This document shows positions 23,201 through 34,785 of a stretch of DNA of 64,000 nucleotides, piece after piece. How positions within the stretch are numbered: the first letter of the stretch is position 1; each line of letters begins with the position of its first letter. The stretch comes from Limnomonas spitsbergensis (lineage: Eukaryota; Chlorophyta; Chlorophyceae; Chlamydomonadales). The DNA lies in the NCBI GenBank assembly GCA_037349105.1, contig JAYJMM010000041.1, positions 9,670,501 to 9,734,500 of the forward strand, read 5' to 3'. The translations under genes and the position numbers were made by a program. The notes under the pieces are model-generated. The model was not told where the DNA came from. It did no database searches and saw nothing but the letters and a program-made list of their open reading frames with translations.

Positions 23201-26200
23201 AAGAACAAGCCAGTGCTCAGCCGGGAGCTGGAGCTAAAAAAGGTGATGCCTCACTCACCCTGAGTTCATTAAGGCGCTTGCGTGTACGCCAAGACATGCG
23301 TCTTGCATGCGCATGCCTGTTGCTGGCATGCCAGCCTTCAAGTTCCATGTCCTCATGCGTGCGCATGCAACTAGGCATGTGCCCACTACTGCCCAAGCTT
23401 GTGCATGCGGTTGCGCTCCCCGCATTTTGTTGACCATTTCCGCATGCTTCCCTGCAGGTTTTGATTGACGCGTACCAGCGAGGACGGCTCATTGCTGTAC
23501 TCCCCTTCATGCAGAAGCTCCTCGAGTGCTGCAAGGTAAGTCAAGCTAGGTTCTGCTCTGCTGCCGTCGTACCGGTTTCCATGAACCAGTGCCTTGCACC
23601 TTCCTAGTTCATCATAACTTGTGAGCCTGCCGGTGCTATCAAGAATGAAACCAGAGGGTGTTTTTCAGGATCCTTGTTTTCTTTTGTCATCCCACTGCTT
23701 CTCTCCCTTTTCCCGTATTGTTCATCCAGGACTCAAAGGTCTTCCGCCCGACCAACCCCATGATTGCCGGCGTCCTCAGCCACCTGGCCGAGCTTCACTC
23801 CCTCAAGGGCCTCAAGATCAACAACGTGTTCTGCATCGAGCTCGTGTTCAAGGCGTTCAGCATCATGGCGGATGACGTGAAGCCAACGGACGTGCTGCGC
23901 AAGCTGACCCGGGAGCGTCAGTGCAACCAGGACTGGGGCATGGAGAACCTTGTGGGCGAGGCGGAGAACACCACGCCGCTGCCCGACTCCAAGACCGCGG
24001 TGACGTTGTCATCTCAGCAGCAGCAGCTACAGCAGCAGCAGCAGGGGTCTATCACGGGGCAGTCCACGGCTTCAATGCAGGGGTCGCCAATGGCAGGCCG
24101 CGGAGGTGCGTCACGCTAGCCTGGAGCCTTAGTAGCCCTATGTCACCAATGGCCGTTAGCCAAGCGCTCTCAGATGTGTCTGGTTTAGGTCGAAGGGTCT
24201 GCTCCAATGTGTCCACAGCATGATCTGTTGAGCAATGCACTTAGCTGGTACTCGAACATGCAAAATCGTCCACTGCAGTAACCCAGGCCTCAAGGAAGAT
24301 AACTCCAAAACAAATTGCTAACACGCCCCTTCCCATTGTCACTGCAGGGTTGCAGTCCGTGCTGGGGGGATCAGCAGGCGCACAGCAGCAGATGCAGCAA
24401 AAGCAACAGCAGGACGGTGCGTCAGTGTTACAGGGTGTCCACGTTAGAGCTTGGTGTGCTGTGCGATATGGTCACTCTGTCGATCACTCTTTCTCACTTC
24501 ACCTCACTGGATTGCCACCAGCGAGTGTCCTTTCGCCGCATGAAATGCAACCAATCCAGATTTATACTTTCAGACATTGCTGAGACCTCTCCCCGTCCCT
24601 GTTGACCTTCGTCCTCCGCACAGGCAAGTCTGGGTCTGGCATGATGATGGGCTCCACTGACGGCGGCACTCCCGGGGGCCCGTCTGCGGGTGGCGGCAGC
24701 GCTGCTAGCTCCCCCGGCGTTGACCCTGCACTGCTGGCCAACCTGCACCAGCTCATCACCATCAACCCGCAGCTGGCAGCCTACGTGGCTCCGCTGCAGC
24801 TCAAGAGAGTGGTACCACCGGCTGTGGAGCGCGCTGTGCTGGAGATTTTGACGCCTGTGGTGGAGAGGTAGGCAGCAGTGTTGATTTCAGTGCGCGTCTC
24901 ACCCCCATATCAGGCAGGCTGATAGGCAGTTGTACCGTTGGGCCGATCGGAATATAACCTGGATGGGTCTATGACAGGTGGGCTAAGAAGCAGGGCTTGC
25001 TTCACATGCTCCCCAGGCCGTATGATGTCATATATCGGAATGACTGCTGAATTGCATTGAAAAAGGAAAGCTAGGCATAAGTGCCTTGACGGGTCAGGTG
25101 GTGATGCTGTGGCTCAGGTGTCAGGGCCGGGGTTATGACAGGAAGGGGGCTATGACGCTCAGACTGTTTCAACAAGACATGGGTGCACTCCTCTTGCCCC
25201 TCACCTTGGTGAGGAATGCCCTGGTTGTTTTCCCTAATCTTAGCTCCCCAAGCTCATCACTTATTCCAGTGAGCGAACAGTCTCCCTTCCCCTGTGACCC
25301 CTTTGTTCTCAAGGCGCCCCCTCCCCCTTCCATGTGACCCCCTCATTCTCATGTCTCACCCCACCCCTTTCCTTCGAACTCCTAATTCTCAAATCCCACC
25401 CACCCCTCCCCTGTGTCCCCCTAATTGTTGTGAACGTGTCTCACCCCACCCCTCACCTCAGGTCGGTGACCATTGCCTGCTACACCACTGTGGAGCTGCT
25501 GGTCAAGGACTTTGCCATGGACCCGGACGAAGGCCGCATGCGCAAGGCGGCACATCTCATGGTGTCCACGCTGGCGGGTAGCCTGGCGCTGGTCACCTGC
25601 AAGGAGCCGCTGAGGGCGCAGCTCAACGTCTCCATCAAAGCCCAGCTGCAGGTGGGTGGGTGTTGCATTGTTGCTGGAGGGTGGCTGAGACAGCTGTAGG
25701 TGGGTGGGTGTTGCTGGAGGGTGGCTGAGACAGCCTGGGGCGCCTAACATTGGCCATGCGCTAAAGCCACGGTGTATTCCTGTAGAGGTTAAAAAAGGAT
25801 TCCCTGGGCCCCACCTCCCCTCTTGCACTCACTCTGCTTGGACTCCCTCCCTGTCTGTGGCCCCATCTGACAGCATTGGTACTGATGTGCTGGAAGACAC
25901 CGGAGGTGGTTGAAGGATGATCTTTGCATTGCTCTGCCACACACACTTCTCAGCCCCGCCCCAAGCACTCCCTCCTTGGCCCCGCCTCACACTCTCCCTT
26001 TACTCCCTTCACCTGGACTCCCCCCTCCCTGTATGCAGGCCCAGGCTGCCAACATTGGCGCTGACGTGTTGGAGAACCTGGTGGGGTTCCTGGTCCAGGA
26101 CAACCTCGACCTAGGCTGCAGCTTCATTGAGCGAGCAGCCATGGACAAGGCCATCCGGGATGTGGACAAGCTGCTGCAGATGCCGTATGAGGAGCGCCAC

Positions 26201-29200
26201 AAGGCCAGGGCGCAGGGGAAGCCGTTTTCGGACACGTCTTCGTTTCACGGCAGATTCCCGCAGTCCCTGCCGGAGAGCCTGCGCCCGAGGCCCGGACAGG
26301 TAGGAGGCTGGCCAGCATGATCCCAAACCTAGGAAGCACTATCGCAAGGCCCTGACCAGCCAAACTGATTTTTGTTCCAGGTCAACGCCCAGATGCTGCG
26401 TGTGTACGAGGATTTCGCACGTATCCCGCGGTCAGTAGCGGCTGTGCCCGGTGGGAATAGCGGCGTCGGTGTTGGTGGCGGGCGGTTCACAGACGGAGAC
26501 GCCAAGCATGGATCGGCAGACCCTGCTGCGTACCTCGAGCGGTACGGATGGCATTCATATGTGTTGGCTGGGTTATGATGGAGAAATGATAAGGCCCCCC
26601 TCGGCTTACCGGGGCAGAGCTCGACCTATGCCTTTGTTATTGCATTTAGCCGGTCGACCTGTTGATGACGAATAAATAACGTCATGCTGCTGCTGCGTGA
26701 TAGTTGTGAAAAACGCTCAGTTGAACCTGCTTGGACCTTTCAAAGCTCTTTCATACTGAGTAGCCTCCACCCGAGCTACCAGGAGCTTAACCTAAATTGG
26801 AAGCGTGTATTTGACTGATGACCCCTTGTTTTATTTGTGTTCATTCAATTAGAATTGTTTATATGTTCGGTGATGCAAAGGTCGACATCACCCTTGACCC
26901 CGAAATTCCTTTTTAATCCTTGTCCCCGTCTTGCCCCTTGTCTGTGTTCCACAGGTACATGCAGTGGCAGGCCCGCTCTGACGCGGCGATCCAGTCCAAG
27001 GATGCCGAGGGCCCTGGCGCCGACCAGACCCACCTGCAGCAGCTGCTCCAGGAGGTCAGCTTGAGTGTCAGTGAGGCTGGGGCGCCTGCGGACGATGTCG
27101 CGGTGTTCCTGTCCCGCCGCCTGCTCAAGCACCTTAATGATGGCGGATCCAAGCTGCACACGACGTTCTACGTGGCCTGCCTGGAGGCGCTGGTGTTGGG
27201 CCCGGGGGGCAAGAAGCTGCCTGAGGAGCTGGCCAGGGTGAGTGACGAGGGAGGAGGTTAACGCGAATCCTGGGGGTGGTGTGCTTCTACTTCCCCAAAT
27301 ATTGTATCTGGTAGACGTCTGAGAGCTGCTGGGTATCAGGTTTTTGCCTTAGCTAGTAGGGGAATGGGAGCTGCTGAGACTTCTAAAATGGTATGTGCTG
27401 ATGAGAAATCAGAACTTTTATTCGGCCTGCGTGTCTAGAGAGCAAATGGTGGTGATACCTCCAGCTTCAACAGTGGGTAGCTTAAATTCAGAACGTCACA
27501 CCATTGTTTCACACCCTTGGGACGCATATGCCCTGCCTGCCAGCCTGTCGTTCCCCCCTCCCCTCCTTGGTGGTTCTTGAGGACCTATGCCCAACCCACC
27601 CCTCCCCAGTCCCCCCTGTTCCTAGTTAGTGGTTGAAGACCCTCCCCCTTTCCCTCGCGCCCTCCCCTTTCCAGTTAGTAGTTGACAAAACTTCCCCCCT
27701 TCCCCTCCCCTTCTCTCCCCTCCCCCTTCCCCTAGTTGGTGGTGGACGAAGTCAGCCGCGTGAGCAAGGAGGTGGTTGAGGTGCTTGCCCGCGGCCGCCT
27801 GCTGCTGCTGCCCGAGCTGGACAAGGAGGTGGCCAAGGTGCTGGTGGGCGGTGGCAAGGGCATGCAGGGCGCCTCAGAGCTGCTCATGCACCTCATCAAG
27901 ACATGCATGCTGCGTATGGACTCGCCGCTCAGCTACTTGGATATGCCCAAGAGCTTGGACATGCTAGCGCAGCTGGCGTCTCGCAACAGCGGCAACGAGA
28001 CCATCCTACAGGTTGGTGGTGTGAGAGGGACGGGTCTCCATGCGCGCCCTCCTGCTGGACTGGACCCACCTGCAGGCAAGTTCTTTGCTCTGGGCCCATA
28101 CCTGCCACCGCTTGACTGGAACCGCCAGGCACCATGCCTGCCTGGCGGTTCACATGACCTGCTTGCTGGATTCTTCTGCGTTAAATATCTAAGATGACAG
28201 GCAGCAGCCGCCGCCCCAAACCAGCTTACCTGGTTGTGTTGGAACTCTGCGTTTTTGCCCGAGGGGGGGAGTCACCCCCCTCATCTGCTTGAGTGGCCCT
28301 GCCCTAGCCGCCCGCTGTTCCTTTTCGGTAAGCGTTTGAAAACCTTCGCATGTTGTCCGCCTCTTTTGCAAACCAAGTGTAACCCTTGCCCGGAATATTG
28401 TCACGAACTTGAGAAAACGCCCGCTCATCCGTACCTGTGTCCTTAGGCACTGGACATGGCTCGCAAGGCCAGCATGCTCGCCTCTGATCCTCCCTACCTG
28501 TGTCCTTAGGCACTGGACATGGCTCGCAAGGCCAGCATGCTCGCCTCCGTGGCGGTGCGGCCTGCCTCTGAGATCCCCAACATCGTGCGTGACAAGGCCG
28601 ACCCTGAGGGGCTGCGGGACCGCGTCATCGTCCTGTTTGAGGAATGGCTGCGGCTGTTGCCCACGGGTCCGGATGAGAAGGTGCGGAGGGGGGCACTGCT
28701 GTGATTGGGGCGTTGATGGCTGCGGAATAGGGTATGTAACTTGTTGCTGGTCTCAAGCACGAGTGTGTCCAAGAGGAAACGGAAAGTACGTAAGTTCCAC
28801 CTCATCAGGAGAGGGTACAGTTGTACAGCAACATGTATCAGTACAGGTCATGCTGGCTTTAAGGTCTGGGGCAGCAGATGAGGGTTAAGTGTTCTGGAAG
28901 GCCCCGGGTACTCTTTATGCAGAAACCTCGCAGTGCCTGATTGCCTAGATCGGTCTGATGTCCCCACGAGTCCATCCTCCTTTCCATCGATATCTGAGGC
29001 ATATCGTTCTACCTGGTGCACACGGCTGGCATGCTTGAGCTTGATGACGCAACACACCGTTTCTCGACCCCTGTTTCTTAAGTTCTTACTTCCTTCTCTA
29101 ACCTCTTTTCCTACCTGCTGGACACAGCTGGCATTTGCTTGGTTGTTTCCCCTCATACGCCCATCTTCGACTGGCTTCCCTCTACAACTTCCCCTTCACC

Positions 29201-32200
29201 TACTGCTCACAGCTGGCATGCTTGATTGCATTCCCTCACACGCCTCTGTCCTCCACCTACTTCCTTCCAGAACCTGTCCTCCTACCTGCTGGGTCTGCGC
29301 ACGGCCGGCATGCTGGAGCTGGATGACACCACGGACCGTTTCCTGCGGCTGCTGATTGAGCTCAGCATCAATCATGCCTTGGTCAACATGGAGCCCATGC
29401 AGCAGCAGGTACGACAGTTGGTTTTGTAATGGAAGGGTCAATGTGTTTGAATTGGTCTCCTTGAAATTAAGTTGCTGTTTCATTTGATACGAGGAGGATC
29501 TTTCCCCCTCTAGGGTCCTTGCCTCCTAGAGTGTGATATGCAGAGTAGGTCCAATTGCTATGGCGATGGGCGCTACCGCGACTCGCTCCTGTTGGCTGCG
29601 ATAAGTGCCACCAAAACTCATGTGACTTAGACGCTTCTGTTGGTCGGCGAATGTTATTGGCACGGATCCAACTTTTGAAGCGTTGTATGTAAATGCCTTT
29701 GATTTTGGCTCTCTGACTGTTTGAGCCGGGTCTTCCCCTTTCCCCTCCTTCTCCTCCACATCCTATTGCCACAACAAGAGGCCTCATTCCTCCCTGCCCC
29801 TTCAGATCGCTGCTGGGCGCGAGCCTGCTGCCCTAGTTGCAGGGCCCATTGACAGCCTGATCCGGCTCGTGAGCGTCATTGTTGGCCACGGGGGCGGGGA
29901 GAGCTTCCTCACGCGCTTCCTTGGAGTGTTGGTGGGGGTCATCAAGCGGGACGCAGATGAGAGGTAGGTGGAGGGAGGGGGGGAGGAGGAGGGGGTGAAG
30001 GTTTAAGTGGGGAAGGAATGTAATTTCGGCGGCTAAACTTGACCTCGCAAAGCATCACCTTTTAGCGACGGGGAGGTGCAACCAGGGTCTCAGGGTATTC
30101 GTGCCATGGAGGTTACAATGGAAGTGTGAGGGGTGGGTCAGGGCACTTTGGGAGGCAGGTATTGAGGTGGGTGCAGGCTACATTACTTTTGATAGTTCAG
30201 GCAGATTCTGAGTACTTGATGACCTGCGGGGGGCAGATGGATGGTTTACCCAGAAGAAAGGTTACCCTGAACCCTGGATATGGACACCAGGGAGTGGTTC
30301 CAGGGATACTTTTCAGTCCCAGGCCACCAGGCCAACACAGAAGTCATGGAAAAATAAGGGTCTGATCAGTGTGTAGCTCGAATGCAGCCTTAAAAGCTGT
30401 TCACTCCTTGTTTATTTTATGTGTGTTTGTGTGTGTCTTTGAAAGTGAGAGAGATGCAGGAGGTATGGATGCCGTGGTGCCTCAAGCACGTGCAGATCAA
30501 GCATAGCACCCTCTCTACCCAGCACCCAACGCCTGTACCTACCAACCCTGTGCAGGGGCACCGCTTTCAACAGCCGGCCCTTCCTGCGAGTGCTGGCAGG
30601 CCTGGTCGCAGAGCTGAAATCTGCCGATGCAGGTGACACTTCCAGCAATCGGTACGTCAAGGCCATCGGCCTGGCCATGTACAAGCTGCAGCCAATCAGC
30701 GTGCCCAGCTTTGCGTTTGCGTGGCTGGAGCTTGTCGCACACCGGACCTTCATGCCATGGATGCTGGCGTCGCCGCAAGGGTTGGGCAGCGCAATCTATC
30801 AGGCACTCCTGTCTTCGCTGCTCAAGTTCCTAGAGCCGTACCTGCGAACCGCCGATCTCAGTGAGTGCCTCGTCAGCGTGTGGAAGCTGAACTCCTTTCA
30901 ACACTTTTATTGTACCGCAACTCCAGAGTTTTAAGTCCAAACTGGCTGGACATTCTTAAACCAGTGAAAATCCTATGCACCTGTTTGCGGCCATGGACCA
31001 AAACACTGCCCAAACAATAGAAAGTTGTGTGCACTACATCACTTCTGTACAGAAGTCACCTCCCTCTTGAATGGCAACAACCTGCTGTCGTCAGCAGGTT
31101 GTCGCCATTCAAGAGGCAGGGCATCCAGACAAGGGCCTGCTTGCCCGCTGTTGGTGCTGCTGCATGACTAGCTTTAATCGTCAGCCTTCCTCCTAATCAG
31201 TCCCCACTGTACCGGCAACAGGGTACGTGTCCTGTATTAGGGCACGCTGTGCCTGCTGCTGGTGCTGCTGCACAACTGGCCTTCAATCCATAACCTCCTT
31301 CCTTATTCTTAATCTGCTGTCTTCAGGCGAGAGCATACGCATCCTGTACAAGGGCACGCTGCGCCTGTTGCTGGTGCTCCTGCATGACTTCCCGGAGTTC
31401 CTCTGTGAGCACCACCACGAGCTGTGTGATGTCATTCCCACGTCGTGCATCCAGATGCGCAACCTCATCCTGTCGGCCTTCCCGCGCAACATGCGGCTAC
31501 CAGACCCCTTCACGCCCAACCTCAAGGTGGGGAGGGGCTGCCAGAATGGACCTTTGCGACCAAACAGTGTGTTTAGGTGTAAACTACTGAGCAAGACTCA
31601 ATGGTCACCTGTCTCTACTACAGAGTATAAAAGTCAAATCATGACAAAGAGTTCCCCTGAGAGTCTTCCCTTGCTTGCCGCACGTCCACTCTCTATAAAC
31701 ATTCATTAACAGGGTAATACCGAATGCAGGATTGCAAGTTTAAATATTGTTTATCAACATGTTCAGCGTATATCCATAAGCAACGACCCTGAACCTGTGG
31801 GTACCCTTCACTTGCAACGCAGACAAGATAGCCTGGCTGCTGTCCCCCCAATTAAATTGGTTTCTTATCCACCCAAGAAAACAATCAATTGCACGGAAAT
31901 TTGTTGTAGTACCTTCTTGCTGTGCCCGGAGTACTTTCTTGCAGTGCCCTGTCTCTCTCGCTCCGCCGCCTGCATGGGAATCCCCATTCCTCCGTCCTCC
32001 CTCTCAGGTGGACATGCTCATTGAGGTCAGCCAACCTCCGCGGCAGCAGCTGGATAAGGAGCGCCTGCTCCCAGAGGGCCTCAAAGCTCTGGTGGACCAA
32101 TATGTGCGCAACCGCACTCCTGCTACACTGCCCCAGGTGAGGGGGGTGGAGGTGATTTGTGCAGGGGGAGAGGGGAATGGAGGGGAAGATAGTGACCAGG

Positions 32201-33960
32201 GGGAGGTTGAGATTTCATTATATGGGGTGGGCCTGCCTGAAAGGTCCAGGGGGGGAATTCCAGACAAAAAGCCGTCCTGTCTTGCTTCAGGACGAAGCTG
32301 CATTCCTCCTCCTGGACTTTCTTTTGCCTCTAGAGGACCCTCTTGCCCCTGCAGGTTCTTTGTGGCTTTTAAACCTGATCCTTAACCCCACCTCCCTTCT
32401 TGATATGTTTGAACCCTGTCCAGGACTTGGTCAAGCGACTGATGCTGCCCATCTCCGAGGCCAAGATCTCAGGCGGCTCGTATAGCGTTGCTGGCATCAA
32501 CGCGTTGGTGATGTACATCGGGTGTACTGCCAAGCCTGGGTCCAGCCCCATGGACAAGTCTGCTGCGGGCCCGACGCCGGGGAATGCGATGGTGAGCAGG
32601 GGGCAGGGGGGCCTGGCTACTGGGGCGTGAGGGACTAGGGAACATAACGCCTCCTTGACCTCTCCACACCTGCAGCCATCCCAGGCTTTGGGCGTATGCG
32701 AGGCTTTTTCTATCCACCCTCAGACCATCTCCAATATTGCGTTAATTTGAAGTTTTTTCTGGCAGTCTTTTTTCTTGTTATCCATTGTATTCCCCACCTC
32801 CCCCCCATCAGGAGCTGTACCTCCGAGTGGCTGCTGAACTGGACAGTGAGGGGCGAAACCTCCTCTTCAATGCCGTTGCCAACCAGCTGCGCTACCCCAA
32901 CAGCCACACTTTTTACTTCTCGTGCGTGCTCCTGGGGCTGTTTTCGGACATGAAGAGCGAGCAGGTCAAAGAGCAGGTGAGCCCCAGGGGGGTGGAGACA
33001 AGCGTGGTAGCTGGCCATGGAAGTATGGAAGCTGGGAATGTGATGTGAAGGCTTCCATACTTCCATACATGTGAGATTTATACTGACAGGAGTGACAGCC
33101 AGGCTGATACTCATACTGATGCCATATTAGTACATTACCATTGCTGATTCCCAAGCAGATACAAAGGTTGACAGCAACAATACATGAAGGTGAACCAGCT
33201 GATACCAAGGTGATAATATGTTGCTGTTTTTGATCAGGTCACCCGTGTGCTGCTTGAGAGGCTGATAGTCAACCGACCTCACCCATGGGGCCTGCTCATC
33301 ACCTTCATCGAGCTCATCAAGAACCCGCGGTACAACTTCTGGAGCCACGAGTTCACGCGCTGCTCGCCTGACATCGAGCGCCTGTGAGTGCACTTCAGGC
33401 CTACACTATTTTGTTTGAATGTACATGTGTGACAGGTCGATTATGTTGTCGGGGGAGTGCAAATTGAGTTTATGGCTTGGAACCTTATGACTCTCATATT
33501 CTGTCGTTAAGCTGTTGTGAGTGCAATATTGTCCACAACCTGATCAGCACTCAGACGCAAAAGCAGTTTAACTCTGGACAGCGGTTTTGACTACCCTGGT
33601 TAGGTCTTGAGGATTGGTTTTGCCGACAGAAATGCAGACTTGAGGGGCCAGAGACTGGTGCGTTGGTAGAATCCGACTTCATTTTATTTGGGACTTGAAA
33701 CCCCGTGAAGGTGACTCGTATCATCGTTGGACAACCTAACCACAGTAGCCGCCTTAACCTGTTCTGAACCCACGCCTGACCCTCTGCCTGCCCGGTCCCT
33801 GCTTCTGCTTTCTTCTCTCAGATTCAAGAACGTGGCCAGCAGCTGCACGGGACCTGTCAAGCCAGACCAGGGAGCCGCTGCAGGACAAGGTGCAGAGGAG
33901 GGGCACATGGCTGCCTTGGCTGTGGCAATGAATGGCGGGGCCGTCGGATCCAAAGCCTGA
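14231..33960 (+). CDS. CNOT1: NOT1/CNOT1, scaffold subunit of the CCR4-NOT deadenylase complex
   Basis: 33 exons: 14231-14668, 15288-15530, 16221-16364, 17353-17610, 17718-17894, 18449-18502, 18827-18979, 19589-19795, 20171-20299, 20645-21196, 22026-22100, 22352-22464, 22909-22968, 23122-23242, 23458-23535, 23730-24105, 24348-24416, 24624-24867, 25462-25651, 26039-26299, 26381-26541, 26955-27237, 27736-28011, 28510-28680, 29271-29408, 29806-29963, 30556-30860, 31327-31526, 32008-32136, 32424-32591, 32812-32976, 33238-33383, 33822-33960. Phases join throughout to about 2126 residues. Domains: HEAT region (KLDKWL-type [13 protein letters not shown]); TTP/Roquin-type HEAT region, about 440-600 ([22 protein letters not shown]); A/G-rich linker; CAF1-binding MIF4G, about 770-985 ([19 protein letters not shown]); Q-rich segment about 1025-1080; CNOT9-binding DUF3819, about 1130-1310 ([18 protein letters not shown]); NOT1 C-terminal domain about 1660-2110 ([44 protein letters not shown]). 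It starts about where human residue 220-270 lies, so the N-terminal CNOT10/11-binding part is absent or unseen. Confidence 0.96.
16463..16620 (+). repeat. Minisatellite arm 1 in NOT1 intron 3
   Basis: Units of 22 bp (TATGGGTGTCAGGGTGTTAAG type), some extended by GTGGGTGTCAGG. The reverse complement of the same unit forms a second array at 16823-17335 in the same intron. Confidence 0.9.
16823..17335 (-). repeat. Minisatellite arm 2, inverted relative to arm 1
   Basis: More than 20 units of CACCCTGACACCCATACC type run right up to the polypyrimidine tract and acceptor of exon 4 at 17353. It is the reverse complement of arm 1, with about 200 bp of unique DNA between them. Confidence 0.9.
17905..18085 (+). 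repeat. Donor-side echo of NOT1 exon 5 plus dispersed repeat copy 2
   Basis: The exon end and donor (CAGCCACGCAG then GTGTGTATG, followed by CAAGCTTAGGGTTTGC) is echoed at 18022-18080 as GCTGCTACACAAG, a GTGTGTGTG run and CAAGCTTAGGGTTTGC. Between the two lies the second copy of the dispersed repeat seen at 13153. Confidence 0.5.
18987..19052 (+). repeat. 33-bp tandem duplication
   Basis: GCTTGGGAGGGAGGGACAGC with AGGGGATG occurs twice in a row directly after the exon 7 donor. Intronic. Confidence 0.85.
19424..19540 (+). repeat. Echo of NOT1 exon 8 start with in-frame stop
   Basis: A C-rich tract, CAG, then GCGCTCCACCTGACGCTGTC, GTTCAGCAGCAGCTGG and GTCCATCATTTCCAGCATT mirrors the true acceptor and exon 8 start at 19560-19665. 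Spliced at the echo acceptor, frame 0 reads ALHLTLSF then TAG. The copy has point changes and a short deletion. Confidence 0.75.
25652..25740 (+). repeat. Duplicated donor side of NOT1 exon 19
   Basis: The exon end CAGCTGCAG with donor GTGGGTGGGTGTTG and GGAGGGTGGCTGAGACAG is repeated about 48 bp later as CAGCTGTAG GTGGGTGGGTGTTG and GGAGGGTGGCTGAGACAG. The second exon-edge copy carries TAG in place of CAG. Confidence 0.8.
25800..25915 (+). repeat. Echo of NOT1 exon 20 start
   Basis: CTTGGACTCCCTCCCTGT, GACAGCATTGGTACTGATGT and GCTGGAAGACACC mirror the tract, acceptor and exon start at about 26012-26080 (ACATTGGCGCTGACGTGTTG). The copy is degraded. Confidence 0.65.
27555..27692 (+). repeat. 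Three echoes of NOT1 exon 23 acceptor
   Basis: CCTTGGTGGTTCTTGAGG, CCTAGTTAGTGGTTGAAG and CCAGTTAGTAGTTGAC, each preceded by a C-rich tract, repeat the true CCTAGTTGGTGGTGGACG at 27731-27748. Each carries changes that close or shift the frame. Confidence 0.55.
28119..28151. repeat. 13-bp stem hairpin in NOT1 intron 23
   Basis: GAACCGCCAGGCA and its exact reverse complement are separated by 7 nt. Intronic; function unknown. Confidence 0.8.
28432..28494 (+). repeat. 63-bp tandem duplication of the exon 24 acceptor and exon start
   Basis: TACCTGTGTCCTTAG plus GCACTGGACATGGCTCGC and the next about 30 nt are repeated exactly 63 bp later at 28495, where the true exon starts (28510). The first copy, if used, keeps frame for 20 codons and then reads the TAG of the second acceptor as a stop. 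Confidence 0.9.
29009..29232 (+). repeat. Three echoes of NOT1 exon 25 start
   Basis: GCACACGGCTGGCATGCTTG with AGCTTGATGACGCAACACAC at 29018-29060, CCTACCTGCTGGACACAG with CTGGCATTTGC at 29112-29140, and CACAGCTGGCATGCTTGA at 29208-29225 all resemble the true exon at 29271 (TCCTACCTGCTGGGTCTGCG, CACGGCCGGCATGCTGGAGC). Confidence 0.65.
31063..31116. repeat. 25-bp stem, 4-nt loop hairpin in NOT1 intron 27
   Basis: CCTCTTGAATGGCAACAACC continues to CTGCTG, then a TCGT loop, then its reverse complement with one mismatch. A recent foldback; size of a short hairpin RNA but no evidence of transcription. Confidence 0.85.
31138..31300 (+). repeat. Two echoes of NOT1 exon 28
   Basis: GTGTCCTGTATTAGGGCACG, CTGTGCCTGCTGCTGGTGCT and GCTGCACAACTGGCC at 31226-31280, and CCGCTGTTGGTGCTGCTGCA with TGACTAG at 31147-31173, copy the true exon (CATCCTGTACAAGGGCACG, GCTGGTGCTCCTGCATGAC). 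Both carry stops in the exon frame (TAG). Confidence 0.75.
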
Positions 33961-34785
33961 TCTCCAGGTCAATGGGATGTAATGGGGCCACTGAGCCGTT
34001 GGGGTCTAAAGCCTGGTCTTCAGGGCACTTGGACAAAGATGGGTGGCCACTAGGGTGCTCTTGTAGCCACTATCATGGAAATAGGGTCTTCAGATGACTC
34101 ATGACTCCTTGAATGCACTTTGTTCTCCTTTTCCTGGCCTGACGAGATTTTGTAACCGTTATTTTGCCGTTGGGCAACTAGTATGAACAGTGCTCGGGTC
34201 AATGACGTTTGTATGATGCACTTGAGACTGCTTCTGTTGAAGTGTGTACAATTACTGTACTGTGAATTTGTGTGAATTTGGTGCGGTTCTATTACGTGTA
34301 TGTTCAACGTATCGGTATGTATTAAGGGTTAATATCAATGTGCCATTTTGAATATAGCAGCTCGAGTTCATGACTGATCCGGTACCGGTGGTTGTAAATC
34401 AGATAGCACCCTAATGCGCTCAGGAACTTCTGCGGCTCTTAATGACTCACCCTGTTCCTCGCCCCCAAATGTAATTCTATAGAAGTCAAAATCGTTACAC
34501 CTCTGAGCCCGAAATGTAATTTTATACAAGTGCTTTGTTCAGCAGCCTGGATTGGTTTCCGTATTTGTTCAGGAATGGGGCACCATCTGGTGCAAGTATT
34601 TCTGTCAGCCACGGAGCTGGTTCTACCAGACCCAGGGACCCACTACATGACCTACCTCTGCTACCAGTTTTATGATCATATCGCTTCGCGGGGGAGACAT
34701 CTTCTAGAGGGCCAAGCCTTGACCTCTAAGCCATTTATCCATATTGGGGGGAATTTGACGGGTGTGGTCATAGTTTGATGACTGC
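33961..34785 (+). other. NOT1 3' untranslated region and intergenic DNA
   Basis: TGTAA motifs lie at 33978, 34151 and 34393. The one at 34151 would give a 3' UTR of about 200 bases. No further exon is seen before the LINE. Confidence 0.5.
34151..34155 (+). terminator. Candidate TGTAA polyadenylation signal (NOT1)
   Basis: TGTAA about 190 bp after the NOT1 stop; the one at 33978 is very close to the stop, and another lies at 34393. Confidence 0.35.

Noticed and set aside
32676..32725. Extra NOT1 exon after 32591
   Set aside because: Acceptor present (CCTGCAG), but no GT donor at a usable place and no match to NOT1; 32591 joins 32812 in phase.
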